A stretch of DNA of 64,000 nt from SB15 sp964639245 (GTDB lineage: Bacteria > Chloroflexota > Anaerolineae > Aggregatilineales > J027), in NCBI GenBank assembly GCA_964639245.1, contig CAZXCU010000007.1, positions 1 through 64,000 on the forward strand. Direction: 5' to 3'. Every line of letters begins with the position of its first letter. Positions within the stretch are counted from its first letter, which is position 1. Below are positions 1-8,318 of this stretch, one piece after another. The position numbers and the translations under genes were made by a program. Under the pieces are notes generated by a model. The model was not told the DNA's origin, did no database searches, and worked only from the letters and a program-made list of their open reading frames with translations.

Positions 1-589
1 ACAGAGACCATTTTACCCTCTCATTCCGGCAAAAGTGCATAACACCCTCTAGGCGAGTCCGTTCGTCCGCGCTGGCATCCACCGTAACGAGTGTCGCCAG
101 CAGTTCCCCCGATTCCACCGCCAGCACCAGCACACTGCCATCGCGCCGACCCGCCGCCAGCGTTAATCCATCCGGCGAAAATGCGATGCTCCGCACTTCG
201 TCCGTCGTACCCGATGCTGTGTACAGATTCACAAGATCATCGCCCGTCAGCAGCAGCAATTCCGCCCCGGCGTAAAAAGCGAGGCGTGTGCCATCCGGCG
301 AAAAAGTCAGCCGGTTTGCGTCCACGTCGGCATTTTCCCACACCACCGTTTCATCCAGCGTGGCAAAATCCAGCGCGAGAATTTGATTGCCTGTGTCCCG
401 TGAGGAAATACTATAGAAAAGCTGCCCCCCATCCAGCGTAAAAATCAGCGATTGGGTGCGGTTGGTATCATCCCGCAGCACCCCCACCATTTGCACCTGC
501 GCCGCATTCTCCGGCGTAATCGGACTGGCTGCGTACACCAGCCCCACCCCCCACAGCAGAATCCCTACCAGAATCGCGATTCGTCGCAT
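1..589 (-). CDS. Secreted WD40/beta-propeller protein, 3' end cut by window edge
   Basis: The start ATG (589-587) opens a hydrophobic signal peptide (MRRIAILVGILLWGVG) followed by a mature region with propeller phrases such as LTFSPDGTRLAFYAGAEL and IAFSPDGLTLAAGRRDG. The frame stays open to base 1, so only about 196 N-terminal residues are visible. WD40 propellers are scaffolds with no enzymatic role of their own, and this one should be exported. SFSPDG-type repeats also occur in the 24.6-26.8 kb genes and in the kinase at 39.8-41.7 kb. The partner is unknown. Confidence 0.75.
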   Translation of the reverse strand, partial: MRRIAILVGILLWGVGLVYAASPITPENAAQVQMVGVLRDDTNRTQSLIFTLDGGQLFYSISSRDTGNQILALDFATLDETVVWENADVDANRLTFSPDGTRLAFYAGAELLLLTGDDLVNLYTASGTTDEVRSIAFSPDGLTLAAGRRDGSVLVLAVESGELLATLVTVDASADERTRLEGVMHFCRNERVKWSL

Positions 590-743
590 TTGAAAATCCT
601 TTGCTCCAACACAGTTTGCCATGCTGGTTGTAGCAGGAATACGGGACGGCGATGTATTCCAAAGTTCACTATTTTTACGTTATTTTTGTCCTTACCTTCT
701 GCGTTTTGCAATATAATTAAAAAAACAAGACGGAGTGAAGGGA

Positions 744-953
744 ATGACTATCTACGAAGAGGTCGTAAAACTGGCAGAAACGTTATCTTATGATGAACAA
801 ATCTGCCTGATGAATCACTTGCAAACCAAAACAACCCAGCATCGGCTGCCAAGCAACCAGTGGAATGATTTATTTGATTCGCTTAAAATTAACATCCCCC
901 TTGCGGAGCTTCCATCGTTAAAGCGTGAAGATTGGTATGACGATGAGCGCTAA
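744..953 (+). CDS. Putative antitoxin of a PIN-type toxin-antitoxin pair
   Basis: A 69-residue acidic/amphipathic protein ending in REDWYDDER. I chose ATG 744 because GGAG at 732-735 lies 8 nt upstream; a GTG at 735 in the same frame lacks a ribosome site. The stop overlaps the start of the following PIN-domain gene by a few bases, the arrangement usual for VapBC-like operons, where the antitoxin binds and represses. I do not recognise the family; the antitoxin role is inferred from size and position only. Its partner is broken (next entry). Confidence 0.6.
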   Translation: MTIYEEVVKLAETLSYDEQICLMNHLQTKTTQHRLPSNQWNDLFDSLKINIPLAELPSLKREDWYDDER

Positions 954-1383
954 GGCTTTTATCGACACCAACATCTTGTTACGCGCTGCAATAGACACCA
1001 TGCCGCTACACAGGGAAGCCGATACCCTCATCAAACAAACCTACCAACAGGGCTATGAATTATGGATTAGCCGTTAGGTAATCCGCGAGTATTTGGTACA
1101 GGTGACACGTCCGCAAACTTTTATGCAAGCCCTCTCCCCTGTCCAAGTGACACATCATGTAACCATGCTTACTACGTTATTCATGATTGCCGATGAAACT
1201 GCCCAAGTGACCCATGAATTAGTCAAGTTGATTCAAAAAACCCCACTAGGAGGTAAACAAATTCATGATGCCAATATTGTGGCAACGATGCTTGTTTATG
1301 AGATTAATACCCTACTGACCACCAATCTCGCGGATATGAAACGTTTCGAGCCTCAGATTAAGATTTCAGCATTGGTGATTTGA
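943..1383 (+). pseudogene. PIN-domain (VapC-like) ribonuclease toxin with an in-frame TAG
   Basis: Reading from ATG 943 (or 937) gives MSAKAFIDTNILLRAA, a typical PIN start with the first catalytic Asp, then WISR, a TAG at 1075-1077, and in the same frame VIREYLVQVTRPQTF, later IHDANIVATM and TNLADMKRF. The acidic residues expected of the PIN metal site (D in IDTN, E in REY, D in HDAN, D in LAD) are all present, and the frame is intact on both sides. A single CAG-to-TAG change would explain it. Either the toxin is inactivated, or the base is a sequencing error. Confidence 0.8.
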
Positions 1384-1480
1384 CCTCACCCCTGCCCCTC
1401 TCCATCGTTATGGCGAGGGGAGAAAAAATCTTTGCTCCCTTCCCCATCGCAATGGGGAAGGGTCGGGGATGGGGAAAACC
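1384..1480. repeat. G+C-rich inverted intergenic repeat, family copy 1
   Basis: Contains CCCCTCTCC...GGCGAGGGG and CCCCATCGCAATGGGG stem-loops and ends in GGTCGGGGATGGGG. Related copies are at about 4405-4483, 36179-36222 and 36841-36925. They share a CTCTCC-loop-GGAGAGGGG hairpin followed by a T(C/TA)GGGGTGAGG-like tail. Here it separates the convergent PIN remnant and the acyl-CoA dehydrogenase gene. Confidence 0.7.
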
Positions 1481-2623
1481 CTACACCCCCAGCGCTCCCC
1501 GCCCGATCATTTCCAGCGCGGTATCACCGGCGGGGGGCTGCATCGACCCCGCCCGCACATCGCGGAAAAAGCGTTCCAAAGGCAGTTCCCCCGTCATCGC
1601 CTTCCCGCCCGCCACTTGCAGCGATTTTTCCGTCACCAGCAAGGCGGTTTCCACAATAAATTGTTTGGCGGCGGCAATGCGGGACATTAAAAATTTGCGT
1701 TCGGTGGGTTGGCTGTCCCATGCGGCGGCAACTTCATCATACAGCGCGTGGGCGGCTTGCAGGTGCATATCCATCAGGCCAATTTCGCGCTGAATCTTGG
1801 GCAGGGTAGCAATTGGTTTACCGAGCGCGGTGGGAATCCGTTCCAGCGCATACTGAATGGTTGCGTCCCGTGCCGCCAGCGCCGCCCCCAGATACACACT
1901 CGCCATGACCATCGGAAACCACCCGTTCGGATGGGCTTCCTCGCGTCCACCCGGCGGAACGAGATTTTCGGCTGGCACACGGGCATTTTCCAGCAGCATA
2001 TCATGGCTGTCACTTGCCCGCAGCGAAAGACTGTCGCGCCATGTGTCCTCAAAACGCAGGCCGGGCGTGTCCTGTGTCACCAGCATCAACCCGACTTTTT
2101 CGCCCACATTGAGCTTGGTCAGCATATGAGTCAGGTGACGGCCTCCGGTAATCCAATTTTTATGCCCGTTCAGCACCCATCCCCCGTCAGGATGCGGCGC
2201 GGCGGTGGTCTGAAAAACCTGTCCGCGTGACGGACTGCCCATGGCGGGTTCGCTGGCGCACATATTAAACAACGCGCCTTCGGGGGTCATCACCGCCGCA
2301 CAAAATCGCGCAAAATACGCCTCGTCCCACGTCCGCACCTCCCGCGCATGACCAAACACCTGCAAGGTCATGCCCGCGACCATCGCCGAAGCCGCACTGC
2401 CCTTCGCCAAAGTGACGTTGGCCTGCAAACACTCACGCATCGGCAGTTCCAACCCACCATATTCACGGGGAATCACGCAATGAAAATAACCGGATTCACG
2501 CAGCGCACGGGCATCTTCGGCGGGAAATTGTCCGGCGCGGTCAGCGGCATAAGCACGGGTCGCAAATTCCTGCGCGAGCGACTCGGCAAGTTGAGGGATG
2601 GGAGGATGTGAAATCAGAGTCAT
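1481..2623 (-). CDS. Acyl-CoA dehydrogenase family flavoprotein
   Basis: 380 residues, the normal length for this family of FAD enzymes that desaturate acyl-CoA or related substrates. Residues about 1-115 are the helical N-terminal domain. CASEPAMGSPSRG (122-134) matches the flavin-binding (T/S)EPxxGSD segment, and NGHKNWITGG (152-161) is the beta-domain signature. The C-terminal helical domain carries QVAGGKAMTGELPLERFFRD, the usual QxxGGxG and RDxR end. The exact substrate cannot be told. It stands alone, without ETF or thiolase genes, so it could equally be a hydroxylase-type relative. Confidence 0.88.
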   Translation of the reverse strand: MTLISHPPIPQLAESLAQEFATRAYAADRAGQFPAEDARALRESGYFHCVIPREYGGLELPMRECLQANVTLAKGSAASAMVAGMTLQVFGHAREVRTWDEAYFARFCAAVMTPEGALFNMCASEPAMGSPSRGQVFQTTAAPHPDGGWVLNGHKNWITGGRHLTHMLTKLNVGEKVGLMLVTQDTPGLRFEDTWRDSLSLRASDSHDMLLENARVPAENLVPPGGREEAHPNGWFPMVMASVYLGAALAARDATIQYALERIPTALGKPIATLPKIQREIGLMDMHLQAAHALYDEVAAAWDSQPTERKFLMSRIAAAKQFIVETALLVTEKSLQVAGGKAMTGELPLERFFRDVRAGSMQPPAGDTALEMIGRGALGV

Positions 2624-2688
2624 GCGGCCTTCCTTTTTTTCTATCTTAAAGGTTCACCACACGACTCGCCATTAAAATTGGGTAATTT

Positions 2689-3234
2689 TCACGGTGCGGG
2701 GAGCGGTGTTACGGTTGATGTCGCTGTGGGCAACCCACCCCCGCCGCTTAAGACAGGTGGTAAACCTACCCCATTGTCGCTCTCGGCGTTACGCGGCGGG
2801 GCAACCGTAATCACCGGAATACAATCTTCCCAGATGAATGCCCATTCGTTGCCGGAATCATCCACGCCGTTGAGTTGAAATTGTCCATCGGGCAGCCAAT
2901 ACAAGCGAAAACCATTTTCCGATTTAATCAGCACGGGGGCATCGGGGTTGACCGTCACCGCTTGAATCTCGGCTTCGCTGGCAAAAAAGACCTGCCCTGT
3001 GTTTGCCCCTGTCCAGTTATACACCTCGATTCCGCCCTCTCGATAATTCCCCCGATTGGCACGATTTTGCCCATCGCGGCAATAAATGACCGAGCTGCCC
3101 AAATGCGGCCCTTGATTAATCCGCCCGTCGTCATAAGGATCTTCGGCGGTCAAAATTGGCACGAAAATAATGGCTACCCCGATGAGATAGACCATCGCGC
3201 CAATGCCCGCCACCAGCTTGAGTCGGTTTCGCAT
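2689..3234 (-). CDS. Membrane-anchored extracytoplasmic protein of unknown function
   Basis: 181 residues. Residues about 8-29 (LVAGIGAMVYLIGVAIIFVP) form one signal-anchor helix. The remaining polar domain has two Cys (CRDGQNR and WEDCIP) that could form a disulfide outside the cell. The C-terminus is Pro/Gly/Thr-rich (PTATSTVTPLPAP), a pattern common in secreted Chloroflexota proteins. No family recognised. It is transcribed alone. Confidence 0.7.
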   Translation of the reverse strand: MRNRLKLVAGIGAMVYLIGVAIIFVPILTAEDPYDDGRINQGPHLGSSVIYCRDGQNRANRGNYREGGIEVYNWTGANTGQVFFASEAEIQAVTVNPDAPVLIKSENGFRLYWLPDGQFQLNGVDDSGNEWAFIWEDCIPVITVAPPRNAESDNGVGLPPVLSGGGGLPTATSTVTPLPAP

Positions 3235-3384
3235 CCTACTATTTCTCCCATCAATTTCATCACAAGAGGTTAAAGTCTCTTGCCTACAGAAATTATAAAG
3301 GGTAGGAGAGAAATTACCGCTACGCTGACCTTACATTTCCCTCATGAGCAAGGCAATTAGACTTTAAATGAATCCAACTTTTGT

Positions 3385-3445
3385 GGACGGGATATATCCC
3401 GTCCCTACGAGAAATACACCTGTAAGGACAGCATACATGCTGTCC
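3385..3445. repeat. Two-hairpin dispersed repeat, intergenic copy
   Basis: A perfect 20-bp palindrome, GGACGGGATATATCCCGTCC (3385-3404), is followed by CTAC, a short spacer, GTAAGG, and a second near-perfect palindrome, GGACAGCATACATGCTGTCC (3426-3445). The same two-hairpin order recurs at 53897-53955 inside a coding sequence, and a lone first hairpin is at 57600-57619. It resembles REP/BIME-type elements. Confidence 0.8.
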
Positions 3446-3476
3446 GCAATCATTTGGTTTTTAATTGTTTTGTCCC

Positions 3477-3815
3477 TCATGATTCGTACATGACCACCAA
3501 GCGCGTAATTTTTTCGCCTTCGCAGTCAATAATCAGTTTGCCCGCGTATTCATACGGACTGCTGCGCCACGCAAAATCCGCAATGATGCGCCCATCCTGC
3601 TCTGTGGCTGCCAGAAGTTTGAGTTCCTGTGTGGGTGGATTGGCTTGGTAGGCTGCCGCAATGTTCGACTTTCCGCGAAATGGCCCATCGGCGGTTCCAA
3701 TGAAAATCTGCTCGGCATCGTCGGTGAAGTGTTCCAGCATGGCAGAAAAATCGCCAGAACGCACCCCCTGATTAAACAGCATCACCTGCTGAATGAGGAC
3801 ATTTTGATGTTCCAT
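3477..3815 (-). CDS. SnoaL-like / NTF2-fold protein
   Basis: 112 residues with the pattern of small cone-shaped NTF2-fold proteins: an N-terminal helix (QQVMLFNQGVRSGDFSAMLE), the HFTDDAEQIF segment, GPFRGKSNIAAAYQ, and a C-terminal beta sheet ending LVVMYES. The family includes polyketide cyclases, isomerases and many stand-alone proteins of unknown substrate. It is divergent from the marR gene with 144 bp between the starts. The operator at 3909-3927 could therefore regulate it too. Confidence 0.75.
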   Translation of the reverse strand: MEHQNVLIQQVMLFNQGVRSGDFSAMLEHFTDDAEQIFIGTADGPFRGKSNIAAAYQANPPTQELKLLAATEQDGRIIADFAWRSSPYEYAGKLIIDCEGEKITRLVVMYES

Positions 3816-3890
3816 AACTATCTCAAGGCTATACCAATTTCTTATATTTTAGCACATGTGTTCTAAAATTCAACCAGTTAAAAGTCATGC

Positions 3891-3927
3891 TTGACCTAAG
3901 GTCTCATTTAGTTGTATAGTACAACTA
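3891..3927 (+). promoter_or_regulatory. marR promoter with overlapping operator
   Basis: TTGACC (3891-3896) and TATAGT (3915-3920) are 18 bp apart and read as a sigma70-type promoter. A perfect inverted repeat with 8-bp arms, TAGTTGTA-TAG-TACAACTA (3909-3927), covers the -10 box. MarR dimers typically bind such 16-20 bp palindromes, so repressor binding here would block RNA polymerase. The repressor gene starts 33 bp downstream. Confidence 0.72.
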
Positions 3928-3959
3928 TCGTATATACGAAATTTTGCAGGGTAAAATCA

Positions 3960-4403
3960 ATGCGCGAACGCTTAAAAGACGCACTCTATGAAATCGTGCG
4001 AAATATGGAAGCGATTGACCAGCAAAATACGCAGGATTACGGCATCACCGTTGCCCAAAGTTATGCCCTGCTGACTTTTCCGCGCCATGAAAGCATCAGC
4101 ATGAGCGATTTGAGCGAACAAATGCGACTCGCCAAAAGCACCATGACCCGTGTCATTGATCAATTGGTTGAGCGCGGCTTGGTCGAACGGGAAACCAGCG
4201 CGGAAGACCGCCGCATTGTGCAGGTCAAACTGTCGGAAAAAGGCCACACCATGCAGCGCGAAATGGAGGCCGATTATCAACGTTTTTTTGAAATGGTCTT
4301 GGCAGAACTGGACGAACCGGAATCGGTAGTCACAGCGCTCGAAAAATTGGCGGTGGCGCTGGTAACGGTTATGCAGAAAAAACACGGAACAGATTATCAA
4401 TAA
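3960..4403 (+). CDS. MarR family transcriptional regulator
   Basis: 147 residues counted from ATG 3960. The winged helix-turn-helix is clear: ESISMSDLSEQMRLAKSTMTR as the HTH, followed by VIDQLVERGLVERE and the wing SAEDRRIVQVKLSEKG, with the conserved D-R pair. N- and C-terminal helices form the dimer interface. MarR proteins are usually repressors released by phenolic or oxidant ligands. The palindrome over its own promoter suggests autoregulation. The reductase gene downstream is the likely co-regulated target. Confidence 0.9.
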   Translation: MRERLKDALYEIVRNMEAIDQQNTQDYGITVAQSYALLTFPRHESISMSDLSEQMRLAKSTMTRVIDQLVERGLVERETSAEDRRIVQVKLSEKGHTMQREMEADYQRFFEMVLAELDEPESVVTALEKLAVALVTVMQKKHGTDYQ

Positions 4404-4404
4404 C

Positions 4405-4483
4405 CCCGCCCTCAATTCCTCCCCGCCAACGAGGATGAACGTTTGCCCCTCTCTGTTTACGGAGAGGGGGTCGGGGTGAGGTA
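4405..4483. repeat. G+C-rich inverted intergenic repeat, family copy 2
   Basis: CCCCTCTC (4446-4453), a GTTTAC-containing loop and GGAGAGGGGG (4461-4470) form a hairpin, then TCGGGGTGAGG. Same family as the copy at 1384-1480. It sits between marR and the downstream reductase and could attenuate read-through between them. Confidence 0.65.
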
Positions 4484-4503
4484 AATAAAGGAGAAACAAA
4501 ACC

Positions 4504-5484
4504 ATGAAATATTTCATCACAGGGGCAACAGGCTTCATCGGCGGACGGATTGCGGAAATGCTGCTGGAACGCGGTCATGAGGTGATTGCGCTGGTACGCT
4601 CCCCCGAAAAAGCAAAATATCTCGCGGACAAAGGAATCCAACTGGCAAAAGGCGATGTCACTGACAAAGCCAGTATGCGCCAACCGATGACGGGCGTAGA
4701 CGGTGTTTTCCATGTTGCGGCGTGGTACAAGGTCGGCGCAAAAGACAGCAGCATGGCGGAAGATATTAACGTCAATGGCGCGCGGCATGTGCTGGAATTG
4801 ATGCAAGAACTCCACATTCCCAAAGGAGTCTATACCAGCACACTGGCTGTTTTTTCGGATACACAAGGTCGCGTACCGGATGAAAATTATCGTTTTACCG
4901 GCCAGCATATCAGCGAATATGACCGCACCAAAGCCGATGCCCATTATAAGGTTGCCCTCCCGATGATTCAGCAAGGCTTACCTTTAGTGATTGTCATGCC
5001 GGGCATGGTCTACGGCATAGGCGACCAGAGCGATATGCGCGATACCCTCGTGGAATATTTAAAAGGAAAGCTACCCGTCATCCCGAAAGGATTCACCCTG
5101 CGAATGGCGCATGTGGACGACATTGCCGATGCCCACATCAAAGCAATGGAAGTGGGCAAACCGGGCGAAAGTTATATCATCTCCGGGCCACAACACACGC
5201 TGGAAGAATATTTCCAAGTGGCAGAGGAAATCACGGGTGTTCGCGCTCCCCGTATCAAAGCCCCTGCTGCCCTGATGAAAATGTCCTCCCGACTCATGGG
5301 CGTTGTGGAAAAAGTCATCGATGTACCCACCGCCTATACATCCGAAGCACTGCGGGTCACGGCAGGTACGACCTATCTGGGCGACAACAGCAAAGCAAAA
5401 CGCGAATTGGGGTATAATCCTCGTCCTCTGCGCGAAGGGTTGCGCGAAGTGTTGGACGATGAAGTGAGGCGGCTGAAAAAATAG
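4504..5484 (+). CDS. NAD(P)-dependent epimerase/dehydratase (extended/atypical SDR)
   Basis: 326 residues. An N-terminal Rossmann fold carries GATGFIG (7-13). The catalytic pair is Tyr139-x3-Lys143 (EYDRTKAD), with Ser/Thr near 111-113 in YTST. The closest recognisable group is dihydroflavonol-4-reductase-like and hopanoid-associated epimerase-like SDRs that act on small carbonyl or sugar-nucleotide substrates. A good ribosome site, AAAGGAG, lies 10 nt upstream. It probably shares a transcript with marR, about 100 bp upstream, and so may detoxify the compound sensed by MarR; that role is inferred. Confidence 0.85.
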   Translation: MKYFITGATGFIGGRIAEMLLERGHEVIALVRSPEKAKYLADKGIQLAKGDVTDKASMRQPMTGVDGVFHVAAWYKVGAKDSSMAEDINVNGARHVLELMQELHIPKGVYTSTLAVFSDTQGRVPDENYRFTGQHISEYDRTKADAHYKVALPMIQQGLPLVIVMPGMVYGIGDQSDMRDTLVEYLKGKLPVIPKGFTLRMAHVDDIADAHIKAMEVGKPGESYIISGPQHTLEEYFQVAEEITGVRAPRIKAPAALMKMSSRLMGVVEKVIDVPTAYTSEALRVTAGTTYLGDNSKAKRELGYNPRPLREGLREVLDDEVRRLKK

Positions 5485-5504
5485 CGGGGCAGCCAAAATT
5501 GGAA

Positions 5505-5524
5505 GGGCAGGTCATCCCCTGCCC
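5505..5524 (+). terminator. Hairpin after the SDR gene
   Basis: GGGCAGG (5505-5511) pairs with CCTGCCC (5518-5524) across a 6-nt loop. Only a weak T-run (AACTTAAACTTTT) follows, so it is a possible rather than firm terminator. Confidence 0.4.
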
Positions 5525-5550
5525 CAACTTAAACTTTTAGGAAAATAACC

Positions 5551-6075
5551 ATGAAAAAATATTCATTAGGGCAATTTGCGGGTTTAAACATGAGTTTTGA
5601 TCTAACCGCCGTGTTAGGCTTACTTTCCCTTTGGATCATCTTGAGCGCGGTGGGGTTATTTTTACTCGATTTATCCGCCGTTGAAGCAATTCTGGGCGGA
5701 CTCGTGGCGGTGGGGCTGCACTTCGTCAGTGAATTTTTGCATCAGGTAGGCCATGCCCGTGCTGCCCGCAAAACAGGCCACCCCATGACAGGTGTCCATT
5801 ATTTTCTGATTTTGGGTCGCTCGTTGTATCCCGAAAATGAAGGTGCATTACCCGCCAAAGTTCATATTCAACGGGCATTGGGTGGGCCAAAATTCAGCGC
5901 GATTGTCACGCTCATGGGCGGAATTATGGTTTTGCTTTTAAGTGAGGTCGGTGGCGTGGTCGGGTATGTGGCGCTGTTTTTCTTTCTGGATAATCTGTTG
6001 ACCTTTACACTCGGCGCATTTTTGCCGTTGGGGTTTACGGATGGCAGCACACTTTTGTACTGGCGCAACCGATAA
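5551..6075 (+). CDS. M50-like integral membrane protein with altered metal motif
   Basis: 174 residues and about four membrane segments (roughly 20-40, 44-62, 115-132, 136-160). Helix 2 runs into LHQVGHARAA, placing His64 and His68 where site-2 proteases have HExxH. The catalytic Glu is Gln65. A second conserved feature, N148...LPLGFTDG with Asp164-Gly165, matches the NxxPxxxLDG third-ligand motif of M50. The metal ligands are thus kept while the general base is changed, suggesting a non-proteolytic or altered member. It follows the SDR gene by 66 bp and may be co-transcribed. Confidence 0.65.
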   Translation: MKKYSLGQFAGLNMSFDLTAVLGLLSLWIILSAVGLFLLDLSAVEAILGGLVAVGLHFVSEFLHQVGHARAARKTGHPMTGVHYFLILGRSLYPENEGALPAKVHIQRALGGPKFSAIVTLMGGIMVLLLSEVGGVVGYVALFFFLDNLLTFTLGAFLPLGFTDGSTLLYWRNR

Positions 6076-6105
6076 AAATTAAATTTCCATGCTAAAATAC
6101 TGGGT

Positions 6106-7002
6106 ATGAACATCCCACACCCCCTCCCGTATCAAGGCAGCAAGCGTCAACTCGCGCCGATTATTTTGCGCTATTTTCCGCGTGATGTCACACGCCTTGT
6201 TGAGCCTTTCGCTGGTTCAGGGGCAGTGTCCTTAGCTGCGCTTGCTAACGGTAAGGTACAACACGTTTTTCTCAATGACTTAAACGCGCCGTTAATTGCC
6301 CTTTTGAAAAACATCATGACCACACCAGAAACACTTGCAGCCCAATACGAACTTTTGTGGCATATGCAACAGGGACAAGAACGCGGCTTCTATGACGAAA
6401 TTCGTCAGCAGTTTAACCAGACCCACCGCCCCGATTATTTGCTTTATTTGCTGGCACGCTGTGTGAAAGCGGCTGTCCGTTACAATGCCAACGGTGAGTT
6501 CAATCAAAGTCCTGATAACCGCCGCAAGGGAGCAAAACCAGCCACCATGCGGAAACAAATTTTAGGGGCAGCCACACTGCTCAGGGGCAAAACCCACTTA
6601 GCAGCCAAAGATTATCGTGACATCCTCGCCGATATTCAGGAGAACGACCTGATTTACTTTGATCCCCCCTATCAGGGCGTGAGCGGCAAACGTGACCCAC
6701 GCTATTTGAGTCATATTTGTTTTGAAGAATTCATGGAAACACTCTCCGAGTTAAACCGCCGTAACATTGCGTACCTTGTTAGCTATGACGGTAAAAGCGG
6801 TGAAAAATCTTATGGAAAACCGCTTCCTGCATCCTTAAAACTAAAACAAATTGCTCTGGATGCAGGACGTTCCTCTCAGGCAACTTTGTTAGGCCGTCAT
6901 GAACGAACCACAGAATCGCTTTATCTCTCCCCCATGCTGATAGAAAGATTGGGCATGAGACCTAAAATCCAGCCCTATTCCCTTCACATGCTCTATGTCT
7001 GA
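6106..7002 (+). CDS. D12-class adenine-specific DNA methyltransferase (modification subunit)
   Basis: 298 residues. PYQGSKRQ (8-15) is motif X, EPFAGSGAVSLA (33-44) is the SAM-binding motif I, and FDPPY (185-189) is catalytic motif IV. Order X-I-IV defines the alpha/Dam-like group that puts a methyl on N6 of adenine. The stop overlaps the start of an HNH endonuclease gene by 8 bp. That makes this the protective half of a type II restriction-modification pair. The recognition sequence cannot be deduced. Confidence 0.9.
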   Translation: MNIPHPLPYQGSKRQLAPIILRYFPRDVTRLVEPFAGSGAVSLAALANGKVQHVFLNDLNAPLIALLKNIMTTPETLAAQYELLWHMQQGQERGFYDEIRQQFNQTHRPDYLLYLLARCVKAAVRYNANGEFNQSPDNRRKGAKPATMRKQILGAATLLRGKTHLAAKDYRDILADIQENDLIYFDPPYQGVSGKRDPRYLSHICFEEFMETLSELNRRNIAYLVSYDGKSGEKSYGKPLPASLKLKQIALDAGRSSQATLLGRHERTTESLYLSPMLIERLGMRPKIQPYSLHMLYV

Positions 7003-7702
7003 TGACTACCCACCAGAATTTTTAGAATTGCTCGCGGCGGTGACTGCCAAACGTCCCCGTATAGTAATTGACCACATTCTCAAACATGGCTATGTCACAA
7101 CAGAAGAATTAGAAAATCTATATGGATATAAACATGCCCCGCGTGCGGCTCGAGATGTGCGCGAACAGGGGATTCCCCTAGAGACATTTAACGTTAAAAA
7201 CAGCGATGGGCGCACTATTGCGGCTTATCGTTTTGGAAATATTTCAAATATCACCCAAAGCAAACTCGGCGGAAGGAAAATTTTTTCAAAAGCCTTTAAA
7301 ACCCAATTGCTTGAAAAACAAAATCACCATTGTGCGATTTGTGGCACACGTTACGAGGAGCGGTATCTTCAAATTGACCACCGCGTCCCTTATGAAGTTG
7401 CTGGGGAGCGTGAGCGAAATATAGAGGAATATATGTTGGTGTGTGGTTCATGTAACCGTGCTAAATCGTGGTCATGTGAACACTGCCAAAATTGGCAAAC
7501 AGAAAAATCATCAGATATTTGCATAGCCTGTTATTGGGCAAATCCTCAAACCCATCAACATATTGCTATGAAGCCCATTCGACGCATTGAGTTAATCTGG
7601 ACAGAAGCCGAAGTCGCTGATTTTGAAAAATTGGCTCAACAAGCGGGTAATACCAATTTAGCCGAGTATATCAAACAAGCATTAAAAAATTTACTGGGCT
7701 AG
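6995..7702 (+). CDS. HNH type II restriction endonuclease
   Basis: 235 residues. The N-terminus (about 20-60) looks like a winged helix (IVIDHILKHGYVTTEELENL). The centre is a zinc-held HNH nuclease: Cys113/Cys116 (CAIC), Asp128-His129 (IDHR), Cys150/Cys153 and Asn154 (CGSCNRAK). A second CxxC pair (161/164 and 176/179) makes an additional zinc ribbon. Overlap with the methyltransferase gene shows the two work as a unit cutting unmodified DNA. Its TAG shares the bases CTAG with the stop of the convergent Uma2 gene. Confidence 0.87.
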   Translation: MSDDYPPEFLELLAAVTAKRPRIVIDHILKHGYVTTEELENLYGYKHAPRAARDVREQGIPLETFNVKNSDGRTIAAYRFGNISNITQSKLGGRKIFSKAFKTQLLEKQNHHCAICGTRYEERYLQIDHRVPYEVAGERERNIEEYMLVCGSCNRAKSWSCEHCQNWQTEKSSDICIACYWANPQTHQHIAMKPIRRIELIWTEAEVADFEKLAQQAGNTNLAEYIKQALKNLLG

Positions 7703-8259
7703 ACCTCAAAAATTTCTTTCACCGCTACCGTAAATTCAGGCAGCAAGTCTCCACCTGTGAGGGTCTCGTTTTCGCCAAGCGGCACCACCGAAATTTCACC
7801 TTCGGAGTCCAGTGTACAGACTTCAATGGTTTTGTTGGCGGGGTACACTAACCAGACAAGTTTTGAACCGTTGTACAGATAATAATGGGCTTTTTCGCGC
7901 ATATCTCGCACGGCATCATCCGGCGATTGAATTTCTGCTGCCAATTCGGGCATCTGTGGCACCGAGCCTTTTTTGACGACAGGGGATTCACCACTACGAA
8001 AAGAAACATCTGGCAAACGGCGATTGTATTTGTCGTTGGGGCGCTGGTAGCTGACTTCCACCCCAACACGTCCTAATTGACGTGAATAAACATGATTTCC
8101 GAGAAAGATGGTTAATTTAGCGGCAATAATCCCGTGTTCTTCGGTAGGCATTTTTTCAACAATAACTCCATTAATCAGTTCTAATAATCGTTCACGGTTT
8201 TCTGGACGTGTCACCAATGCCTCAAATTCATCAACGGTATACAGCGCTAATGCTTCCAT
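7699..8259 (-). CDS. Uma2 (DUF820) family putative endonuclease
   Basis: 186 residues from ATG 8259, which has GAGG 8 nt upstream; a longer frame to 8364 would overlap the GNAT gene. The family fold is PD-(D/E)xK-like: ELINGVIVEKMP, the LPDVSF segment with the conserved Asp, AAEIQSPDD with Glu, and YLYNGSKLVWLVYP at the end. Uma2 proteins are very abundant in Chloroflexota and Cyanobacteria, and their biological role is unsettled. A paralogue is at 23009-23572. Confidence 0.85.
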   Translation of the reverse strand: MEALALYTVDEFEALVTRPENRERLLELINGVIVEKMPTEEHGIIAAKLTIFLGNHVYSRQLGRVGVEVSYQRPNDKYNRRLPDVSFRSGESPVVKKGSVPQMPELAAEIQSPDDAVRDMREKAHYYLYNGSKLVWLVYPANKTIEVCTLDSEGEISVVPLGENETLTGGDLLPEFTVAVKEIFEV

Positions 8260-8318
8260 CCCTACAACCTCTGCTATGCTATCTACATCATAGTTTAAAA
8301 TTTCCCCACCTGCATCAC

